DNA from: Acidobacteriota bacterium
GTDB lineage: Bacteria > Acidobacteriota > Thermoanaerobaculia > Multivoradales > JAHEKO01
Direction of reading: 5' to 3'
Length of the DNA: 17,020 nucleotides
Assembly (NCBI GenBank): GCA_024638355.1
Contig: JAHEKO010000028.1
Span: forward strand, 1 to 17,020
How positions within the stretch are numbered: position 1 is the stretch's first letter; the number at the start of each line of letters is the position of its first letter. Positions 11,085 through 17,020 of the stretch are shown one piece after another. The translations under genes were made by a program, and so were the position numbers. The notes beneath the pieces are model-generated. The model worked only from the letters and a program-made list of their open reading frames with translations. It searched no databases and was not told the DNA's origin.

Positions 11085-11507
11085 CTACTTGCGGCGCAGC
11101 ATCTCGTCCAGCGACATCCGACCCGGCCCGGTGAACAGCAGCGCCAGGTAGGGCGTCAGGTAGAGAAACGCCTTCTCCTTCTCCAAGAAGGAGTCGCCGC
11201 CGTGCACCATGAAGAAGGCCACCACGAACAAGATGACCACCGGCACGGTCGCCAGCCGCGTCATGAAGCCCGCCGAGATGGCGATGGCGCACACGAACTC
11301 GGCCAGAACCGCCAGGACGAGGCTCGTCTGGCTGCCGACGCCGAGCGGATCGGGAAAGCCGCCCTTGCCGGCGATCAGGTTGAGCAGCTTGCCGTAGCCG
11401 TGGCCGTAGACCAGGCCGAATCCGAGCCCCAGCCGGAGCAGCAGCAGGCCGAAATCGCGCGCCGCGCCGTCGCGTCCGGGATTGAAGAATCGCTTTAGAC
11501 CACTCAT
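11085..11507 (-). CDS. DoxX-family membrane protein
   Basis: This 140-residue membrane protein has four hydrophobic segments in the DoxX arrangement: LLLLRLGLGFGLVYGHGYGK, then TSLVLAVLAEFVCAIAISAG, VPVVILFVVAFFMVHGG and AFLYLTPYLALLFTGPGRMS, the last with the conserved C-terminal Gly-Pro-Gly. DoxX proteins are linked to quinone- or thiol-dependent redox reactions and to oxidative stress in some bacteria, but the biochemical role is unsettled. The start at 11507 has GAGGAG 8 nt upstream and removes an arginine-rich upstream extension that overlaps the OsmC gene. It begins 40 nt after the OsmC-like selenoprotein gene on the same strand, so the two are likely co-transcribed. Confidence 0.88.
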   Translation of the reverse strand: MSGLKRFFNPGRDGAARDFGLLLLRLGLGFGLVYGHGYGKLLNLIAGKGGFPDPLGVGSQTSLVLAVLAEFVCAIAISAGFMTRLATVPVVILFVVAFFMVHGGDSFLEKEKAFLYLTPYLALLFTGPGRMSLDEMLRRK

Positions 11508-11547
11508 CTCGAGGCTCCTCCCACGTGGGGTTGGCGCGTAGGGTACC

Positions 11548-12015
11548 TCACACCAGCTCGAAGCGGGTGACGATCTCGACCGCCCCGCGCAGCGTGCGCG
11601 CGACCGGGCAGTGGTCGGCATGGAACGAGTGGACCCGGGCGATGGTGTCGCGCTTCGCCTCGTCCGCCTTCAGCCGGTAGAGCGTGTCGATGCGGTCGAT
11701 CCTCAGGACGCGGCCGTCCTTGACGACATTTCCCTCGACCTCGGCGACCAGATCGCCCTCCGCGAGCTTCACGCCGCGCGCCTCCAGCGCTCCGGCAAAG
11801 GTGCCCGTCAGTCAGCCGCCGGCCGCGGCGACCACGTAGTCGAGGGTCGTCGCGTGCGGCGGAAAGTCATCGGGATCGACGCCGTAGTGCTCGGCGATCT
11901 CGGAATGAACGCCGAAGATCACCGGCTCCTCTTCGGCAGGCAGGTGAGCCCGGCGCACCGGCCCCCGGATTCGTTCGATCTTCACCCGCGAGCTGTAGAC
12001 CGTGTGTCCGCTCAT
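11548..12015 (-). CDS. OsmC-family selenoprotein (Sec at TGA 11812-11814)
   Basis: Two minus-strand fragments in one frame, divided by a single TGA, rebuild a complete 155-residue OsmC/Ohr-family protein. Around the TGA it reads LDYVVAAAGG-U-LTGTFAGALEARG; OsmC proteins have a conserved Cys exactly after this AAAGG segment. The second conserved Cys is present in HADHCPVARTL (C136). The separation of Sec68 and C136 agrees with the spacing of the two catalytic cysteines of OsmC/Ohr (about 64-68 residues). These enzymes reduce organic hydroperoxides with dihydrolipoamide or other thiols. The gene ends with an ordinary TGA. There is no Shine-Dalgarno; TATTCT lies exactly 6 nt before the ATG. It is divergent from the phosphopantetheinyl transferase gene (45 bp) and precedes DoxX. 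Confidence 0.93.
11773..11796 (-). promoter_or_regulatory. SECIS-like stem-loop, OsmC-like gene
   Basis: On the minus strand GCCG pairs with CGGC and, beyond a small GA/G internal loop, GCGC pairs with GCGC around the apical loop TGGAG. The loop starts 25 nt after the recoded TGA and has G in second position. It lacks the GGU core of the other two elements, so it is the weakest of the three predictions. Confidence 0.6.
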
Positions 12016-12021
12016 GGCGCG

Positions 12022-12027
12022 AGAATA
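12022..12027 (-). promoter_or_regulatory. Possible -10 box (leaderless) of OsmC-like selenoprotein gene
   Basis: On the minus strand TATTCT lies exactly 6 nt before the ATG at 12015, which would place the transcript start at the start codon. No Shine-Dalgarno is visible. Confidence 0.45.
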
Positions 12028-12048
12028 CTCAATTCCCGAGATCGGAGG

Positions 12049-12054
12049 TACGCT
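12049..12054 (+). promoter_or_regulatory. Possible -10 box of the phosphopantetheinyl transferase gene
   Basis: TACGCT (TANNNT) lies exactly 6 nt before the ATG at 12061. A GGAGG sequence at 12044-12048 is an alternative explanation as a distant ribosome binding site, so this site is ambiguous. Confidence 0.3.
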
Positions 12055-12060
12055 GCGCGG

Positions 12061-12915
12061 ATGAGCGCGGGAGCGGACCTCGACCGCCTCGACTCCGAGG
12101 CGCACGTCTGGCTGACCGGTCCGGCGGGGCCCGAGGCGCTGCCCGAGCTGGCTCCCCTGCTCGACGAAGCCGAGCTGGCGCAGTACGAGCGCTACAAGGT
12201 CGAGCGCGCCCGCGCCCTTCACCTCGCCGCACGGGCGCTCGCGCGCAGCGTGCTCTCGCTCTACGCGCCCGCGATCGACCCGCGCGAGTGGCGCTTCCGA
12301 TTCAACGAGCACGGCCGCCCCGAGATCGACGGACCCGTCGGCGGCCCGCCGCTGCGCTTCAATCTGTCCCACACCGACGGCCTGGTCGCCTGCCTGGTGA
12401 CCCTGCGGCTCGACGCCGGGGTCGACGTGGAGCGCATCGACCGCGAGCTCAATCTGACCGGGGTCGCCCGCCACAGCTTCTCGGCGCGCGAGGCCGCCGA
12501 CGTGAGGCGGCGCCGGGGGCGCGACCAGCGGCAGCGCTTCTTCCACTACTGGACCCTGAAGGAGGCCTACATCAAGGCGCGCGGCATGGGCCTCGCCCTG
12601 CCCCTGCGCCGCTTTTCGTACACCTTTCCGTCGAGTGGCGAGGTGGCGATCGAGCTCGATCCCGAGCTCGGCGATCGAGCCGGCGACTGGCAGCTCGCCC
12701 TCTACCAAGCGGCGCCCGAGCACTACCTGGCCACGGCGATCCGCCGCGGCGGGGCGGCCGACCGCGAGATCGTGATCCGCCGATCGACGCCGCTCGCGAC
12801 CGAGTGCCGGGAGCTGACTCCGGCTCGGTTGCTCGCCTCGGCCCCTGTCGGCACGGTCTTCGGCGACGATTCCTCCGAAAGCGCGGCCGAGACCCGCGTT
12901 CCGCGAACGCGATGA
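12061..12915 (+). CDS. Sfp-type 4'-phosphopantetheinyl transferase
   Basis: The 284-residue protein transfers phosphopantetheine from CoA to carrier proteins. It shows the Sfp-family motifs in order: RFNLSHTDGLVAC near residue 100-111, GVDVERID with the Mg-binding D122 and E124, and HYWTLKEAYIKARGMGL with E168 and K172. The length is slightly above the usual 220-250 because of a C-terminal extension rich in charged residues. A Sfp-type enzyme has broad carrier specificity and is often found with polyketide or nonribosomal pathways, though it can also serve fatty-acid synthesis. It overlaps the next gene by the ATGA at 12912-12915, so the two are translationally coupled. The long upstream open frame over the OsmC gene is not part of it. 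Confidence 0.93.
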   Translation: MSAGADLDRLDSEAHVWLTGPAGPEALPELAPLLDEAELAQYERYKVERARALHLAARALARSVLSLYAPAIDPREWRFRFNEHGRPEIDGPVGGPPLRFNLSHTDGLVACLVTLRLDAGVDVERIDRELNLTGVARHSFSAREAADVRRRRGRDQRQRFFHYWTLKEAYIKARGMGLALPLRRFSYTFPSSGEVAIELDPELGDRAGDWQLALYQAAPEHYLATAIRRGGAADREIVIRRSTPLATECRELTPARLLASAPVGTVFGDDSSESAAETRVPRTR

Positions 12916-14408
12916 GCGATCTTCCTTCCATTCCGCTGGTTCGACGCGCCTTCGCGCACGCCGAGCGTACGGCCGTCGTCGCCCGCGAGGGCTCGTTCAC
13001 CTACGAGCGGCTGCTCGACGCCTCGGAGCGCGCGGCCTCGACGCTCTTGGCGGGAGAGGACGATCTCGCCGGGCGGCGCGTCGCCTTCCTGATCCGGCCG
13101 AGCTTCGCCCACGTGGCGACGCAGTGGGCGACCTGGCGCGCCGGCGGCATCGCCGTGCCGCTCTGCACCGCCCATCCGCGGCCCGAGCTCGAGCACGCGA
13201 TCGCGGACTCCGGCGCCGAGATCCTGGTCGGCGACGCCGAGCTGATCGACCGGCTCGAGCCGATCGCGGCCGAGCGCGCGCTGCGTCTGCTGCCGGCGGA
13301 CGAGCTCCTCGCCGCTCCTGCCGCCGGCCCTCTACCCGCGGTCGACGCGGATCGCGGCGCCTTGATCATCTACACCAGCGGCACCACCAGCCGCCCCAAA
13401 GGCGTGCTCACCAGCCACGCCCACATCGCCGCCCAGATCGAGAGTCTGGTGACGGCCTGGGAATGGAGCTCCGAGGACTCGATTCTCCTCGTCCTGCCGC
13501 TCCATCACGTGCACGGCGTGATCAACGTCGTCTGCTGCGCGCTGTGGTCGGGGGCCACCTGCGAGATGGCGCCCGCGTTCGACGCCGACGCGAGCTGGAA
13601 CCGCATCGCGGGGGGCGGCCTCACCCTGTTCATGGCGGTGCCGACGATCTACTCGAAGCTGATCGCCGCCTGGGAGGGGCGCGACGCGGAGGAGCGGCGG
13701 GCGCTCTCGGCCGCCTGCGGCGAGGTCCGGCTGATGGTGTCGGGCTCCGCCGCCCTGCCGGTCAAGACGCTCGACCGCTGGCGCGAGATCTCCGGCCACA
13801 CCCTCCTCGAGCGCTACGGCATGACCGAGATCGGCATGGCCCTGTCGAACCCGCTGCACGGCGAGCGCCGCCCCGGCCACGTCGGCCGGCCGCTCCCCGG
13901 CGTCGAGGTCGAGCGCCTCGACGAGAGCGGGCGGCCGGCGCCCGACGACCTGGCGGCGGAGCTGCGAGTTCGCGGACCGGGCGTCTTCCGCGAGTACTGG
14001 AACCGGCCCGAGGAGACCGCCGCCGCTTTCGACGACGGCTGGTTCCTGACCGGCGACGTGGCGGTGGTCGACGACGGTTCCTACCGGCTGCTCGGCCGCT
14101 CGAGCGTCGACATCATCAAGACCGGCGGCTTCAAGGTGTCGGCGCTCGAGATCGAGGAGACCCTGCGTGAGCATCCGGCGATCGTCGAATGCGCCGTGGT
14201 CGGACTGCCCGACGACGAATGGGGCGAGCGGGTCGCGGCCGCCGTGGTGCTGCGGGAGAATCGCCGGCTGGCACTCGACGAGCTGCGCTCCTGGTGCAAG
14301 GAGCGGCTGGCGAGCTACAAGGCTCCTTCCCGCCTGCTGACGCTCGACGAGCTGCCCCGCAACGTGCTCGGCAAGGTCACCAAGCCCGAGGTCGTCCGCC
14401 GTTTCTGA
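12912..14408 (+). CDS. Malonyl-CoA synthetase-like acyl-CoA ligase (MatB/ACSF3 type)
   Basis: The 498-residue protein is an ANL-superfamily enzyme that activates a carboxylic acid with ATP and joins it to CoA. Motifs: IIYTSGTTSRPKG (residues 152-164; the usual TTG is TTS here), LPLHHVHGVINVV, FMAVPTIYSKL, LMVSGSAALP, LERYGMTEIGMALSNPL (E300-R301-Y302 onward), the hinge region IIKTGGFKVSALEIEE (K403) and the catalytic C-terminal lysine in NVLGKVTKP (K488). The stretch from VPTIY to the GMTEIGMALS motif closely resembles malonyl-CoA synthetases MatB and human ACSF3, so malonate or methylmalonate is the likely substrate. With the coupled phosphopantetheinyl transferase it may supply extender units to a carrier-protein pathway. 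It ends with TGA, 7 bp from the convergent beta-oxidation gene. Confidence 0.88.
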   Translation: MSDLPSIPLVRRAFAHAERTAVVAREGSFTYERLLDASERAASTLLAGEDDLAGRRVAFLIRPSFAHVATQWATWRAGGIAVPLCTAHPRPELEHAIADSGAEILVGDAELIDRLEPIAAERALRLLPADELLAAPAAGPLPAVDADRGALIIYTSGTTSRPKGVLTSHAHIAAQIESLVTAWEWSSEDSILLVLPLHHVHGVINVVCCALWSGATCEMAPAFDADASWNRIAGGGLTLFMAVPTIYSKLIAAWEGRDAEERRALSAACGEVRLMVSGSAALPVKTLDRWREISGHTLLERYGMTEIGMALSNPLHGERRPGHVGRPLPGVEVERLDESGRPAPDDLAAELRVRGPGVFREYWNRPEETAAAFDDGWFLTGDVAVVDDGSYRLLGRSSVDIIKTGGFKVSALEIEETLREHPAIVECAVVGLPDDEWGERVAAAVVLRENRRLALDELRSWCKERLASYKAPSRLLTLDELPRNVLGKVTKPEVVRRF

Positions 14409-14415
14409 ATCGGCG

Positions 14416-16770
14416 TCAGTTGCGCAGCGGCTTGCCGGTCTTCAGCATGTGAGCCATGCGGTCCTGAGATTTCCGCTCGCCCGCCAGGCTGACGAAGAGC
14501 TCGCGCTCGAGGTCGAGCAGGTATTGCTCCTCGAGCGGCTCGTGAACGCTGGCGCGGCTGCCCCCGGTGAGGACATGGGCCAGGCCGTTGCCGATCAGGG
14601 CATCGTGCTCCGAGATCTTCCCCGCCAGGCGGTATCCCTTGATGGTCGTGCTGATGGCCAACCTGGCGCCGCGGCCGGGGAGCGTCATCACGGGTGGCTC
14701 GGGCGGCCGATAGCGGTCGGCGAGATCCCGAACGATCCGCTTGGCCAAAGCTATCTGCAGGCTCCGCGACAGGACGATCCGGTTGTCTTGACGTAGGTAG
14801 CCGAGCTCTCGAGCCTCGTGGGCCGAGCCCGAGACCTTGGCGAAGGCGATGGTCTCGAACGCCTTCAGCACGGCCATCGTGGGTCCGAATCGCTTCGTCG
14901 GATAGCGCTCCGCAAGATGAGTCAGCACCCGCAGCGTGCCTCCGGCCCCGGGAATCAGCCCAACGCCGGTCTCGACCGTGCCGCAGTAGAGCTCGGCCAG
15001 GGCAACGATCTGACGACAGGGCGCCACCATCTCGAAGCCACCGCCCAGGCACAGGCTGAATGGAGCGGCCACCACGGGGAAGGGCGCGTACTTGATGCGC
15101 TGCGTCAGCTCCTGGAAGGTCCGCGAGACCAACTCGAGATCTTCGAAGCGTCTGTTCCTGGCCAGCTCGAGGATCATCGCCAGGTTGGCGCCGGCACAGA
15201 AATGCGTGCCGTCGTGCGAGACGACGAGGCCGTCGAAACCCTGGCGCTTGATGGTCTCGAGCGACTGGTCGAGCAGATCGAGAATGGCGCCGTCGATCGG
15301 GTTGAAGTCCGGCTGCAGGGCCGAGTGGAACTCGAGACAGGCGACGCCGTCGCCGAGGTCGATCAGCGAGGCGCTCCAGTTGCGCAGGATCTCGCGCCCC
15401 TGGGCCTTCTGGTCGGCCAGAACGATGGTTCCCGGCTGCCGCGTGACGGGCCGTGGCGCCGCCGTTGCCAGGTCGAAGAAGGTGCTCGGACCGCCGCGCT
15501 CGACGGTGTAGAACGACTCTCGCCCGCTGTCGAGAAGGCGGCCCACCAGCTGCGGCACGGGCTTGCCTTCCTCCGCCAGCCGGCGGACCGATCTTTCGAC
15601 ACCGATCGCGTCCCAGACCTCGAACGGCCCGAGCTCCCAACCGAAGCCCCAGCGCAGGGCGCGGTCGATCTCGACGATGGAGTCGGCGATCTCGCCCACC
15701 CGGTTGGCGGCGTACACCAACGAGCCGCTGATCAGCTCCCAGGCGAAGGTGCCGGCCGGGTCCGGGTTGTAGACGAGAGCATCGAGCCGGCGCCCGATGT
15801 CCTTGAAGCGGAGCGCCACTCCGATGCCGTCCATTCGCGGCTTGGTCTTCGGACGGTACTCGAGGCTGTCGAAGTCGAGCGCGAGGATCTCCTTGCCGCG
15901 CTTCTGGTAGAAGCCCTTGCCGCTCTTCTGGCCGAGCCACCCTTTTTCGAGCAGGGCGGTCAGGACCGGCGGCGCGGCGAACATCTCGTGCTGCTCGTCG
16001 TCGGTACACCGTTCGAGAGCGGTGCGAGCGACCGCCGCCAGGGTGTCGAGACCGACGATGTCGGCGGTGCGGTAGGTCGCGGACTTCGGCCGGCCCATCA
16101 CGGTCCCGGTCAAGGCGTCCACCTGTTCGACGGTGAGCCGCATGCGCTCGGTCAACTTCAAGGCCAGCAGCATGCCGAAGATACCGATTCGATTACCGAT
16201 GAAGTTGGGCGTGTCTCTGGCGGTGACGAGTCCCTTGCCGAGGGTCTCGCCGATCAGGCGCTGCACTCGGTCGACCACCTCGGGCTCGGTCTGCGGCCCG
16301 GGCACGATCTCCACCAGGCGCATGTAGCGCGGCGGATTGAAGAAGTGGGTGATGAGGAATCGACGCTGGAGGTCTGAGGGAAGGGCCGCGGCGAGCTCCG
16401 CGGCGAGCAGGCCGGAGGTGTTGGAGGTGAGAATGGCATCGGGCCGCAGATGCGGTGCGATCTTTCCGTAGAGCTCGTGCTTCCACTCCAGGTTCTCGGC
16501 GATCGCCTCGACGACCCAGCCGCAGGTCTCCAGCCGGTCGAGGTGACTCTCGTACTCGAGCGGCTCGATCCGCTCCTTGAAGCGCGGGGCGTAGAAGGCG
16601 GCGGGGCGGGCCTTGGCGGCGGTCTCGATTCCGCTCTCCGAGAGCTCCCGAGAGAGGTCGAAGAGCGACACTTCGAAGCCGGCACTGGCGAAGAGAGCCG
16701 CCAGACGGCTGCCCATGACCCCCGCGCCACAGACGGCGATCCGCTCGATGTCGCGTTGCGTACCGGACAT
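14416..16770 (-). CDS. fadN: 3-Hydroxyacyl-CoA dehydrogenase/enoyl-CoA hydratase (FadN type)
   Basis: The 784-residue bifunctional beta-oxidation protein has the dehydrogenase domain first and the crotonase domain last, the FadN order and length, opposite to FadB. The N-terminal NAD site is VCGAGVMGSRLA (residues 13-24). The dehydrogenase active site is in FLITHFFNPPRYMRLVEIVPG. The crotonase domain shows HFCAGANL for the oxyanion hole, then CLGGGFEMVAPCRQI and VETGVGLIPGAGGT with the usual glutamates. It hydrates enoyl-CoA and oxidises hydroxyacyl-CoA. The start at 16770 is chosen because AAGGGGGT lies 5 nt upstream and the NAD motif follows directly. Only 2 nt separate it from the upstream thiolase stop, so the two are coupled as in fadNA operons. 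It ends with TGA. Confidence 0.93.
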   Translation of the reverse strand: MSGTQRDIERIAVCGAGVMGSRLAALFASAGFEVSLFDLSRELSESGIETAAKARPAAFYAPRFKERIEPLEYESHLDRLETCGWVVEAIAENLEWKHELYGKIAPHLRPDAILTSNTSGLLAAELAAALPSDLQRRFLITHFFNPPRYMRLVEIVPGPQTEPEVVDRVQRLIGETLGKGLVTARDTPNFIGNRIGIFGMLLALKLTERMRLTVEQVDALTGTVMGRPKSATYRTADIVGLDTLAAVARTALERCTDDEQHEMFAAPPVLTALLEKGWLGQKSGKGFYQKRGKEILALDFDSLEYRPKTKPRMDGIGVALRFKDIGRRLDALVYNPDPAGTFAWELISGSLVYAANRVGEIADSIVEIDRALRWGFGWELGPFEVWDAIGVERSVRRLAEEGKPVPQLVGRLLDSGRESFYTVERGGPSTFFDLATAAPRPVTRQPGTIVLADQKAQGREILRNWSASLIDLGDGVACLEFHSALQPDFNPIDGAILDLLDQSLETIKRQGFDGLVVSHDGTHFCAGANLAMILELARNRRFEDLELVSRTFQELTQRIKYAPFPVVAAPFSLCLGGGFEMVAPCRQIVALAELYCGTVETGVGLIPGAGGTLRVLTHLAERYPTKRFGPTMAVLKAFETIAFAKVSGSAHEARELGYLRQDNRIVLSRSLQIALAKRIVRDLADRYRPPEPPVMTLPGRGARLAISTTIKGYRLAGKISEHDALIGNGLAHVLTGGSRASVHEPLEEQYLLDLERELFVSLAGERKSQDRMAHMLKTGKPLRN

Positions 16771-16772
16771 GA

Positions 16773-17020
<248 letters not shown>

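Noticed and set aside
8416..11814. In-frame TGAs as frameshift errors, pseudogenes or a genome-wide code change
   Set aside because: All three are single TGA codons in a maintained frame at the attacking-Cys position, with no TAA or TAG among them; TGA also ends many intact genes in the window.
11611..12060. N-terminal extension of the phosphopantetheinyl transferase over the OsmC gene
   Set aside because: The extension is the antisense of the OsmC-like selenoprotein gene and has no homology; ATG at 12061 gives a normal family start.
14818..16377. 519-codon plus-strand ORF opposite the FadN-type gene
   Set aside because: Antisense shadow; the minus-strand reading has complete dehydrogenase and crotonase motifs.

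Overview
The window is a very GC-rich bacterial chromosome segment. Third codon positions are almost always G or C, genes are tightly packed, and no mobile elements or RNA genes are visible. The gene mix (RND efflux, molybdenum hydroxylase with its maturation genes, selenoproteins, fatty-acid beta-oxidation, a very short peptide gene) suits a soil or sediment bacterium of an Acidobacteriota- or Myxococcota-like kind. That assignment is inference; no phylogenetic marker is present.

Layout. 1-2126: 3' two thirds of an RND efflux permease. 2127-2474: an 18-codon gene with a perfect ribosome binding site, followed by a textbook intrinsic terminator. 2475-3398: an EamA/DMT transporter. 3507-7181: a three-gene molybdenum hydroxylase operon in the order iron-sulfur, molybdopterin and FAD subunit. 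7182-7673: a hierarchical tandem repeat array lying between two convergent genes. 7674-8324 (-): a B3/4-domain protein. 8389-8736 (+), 8739-9278 (-) and 11548-12015 (-): three genes, each split by an in-frame TGA. 9299-11042 (+): two XdhC-type genes and a MocA-type nucleotidyltransferase, which mature the molybdenum cofactor. 11085-11507 (-): DoxX. 12061-14408 (+): a phosphopantetheinyl transferase overlapping a malonyl-CoA-synthetase-like ligase. 14416-17020 (-): FadN-type beta-oxidation protein preceded by a thiolase that is cut by the window edge.

The main discovery is a cluster of three selenoprotein genes within 3.6 kb: an ArsC/Spx-like protein (U-G-T-C), an AhpD-like peroxidase (C-H-Y-U) and an OsmC-like protein (G-G-U). 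In each, the TGA sits exactly where the family has its attacking cysteine, the frame stays open with clear family homology on both sides, and a stem-loop with a G-containing apical loop follows at a bacterial SECIS distance (17, 16 and 25 nt). TGA is also used as a normal stop by many genes here, including two of the three selenoprotein genes themselves, so this is local recoding and not a changed genetic code. A standard ORF caller would break all three genes. Sec machinery (selA, selB, selC, selD) is not in the window.

Working together: XdhC and MocA genes probably serve the molybdenum hydroxylase across the repeat array. AhpD- and OsmC-type enzymes are both thiol peroxidases that can draw electrons from dihydrolipoamide in known members, so the selenoprotein cluster may form a peroxide/thiol defence module beside a redox-active oxidase. 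Four start codons (8389, 12015, 12061 and the alternative AhpD start 9269) have a TANNNT hexamer 6-7 nt upstream, which suggests leaderless transcription.
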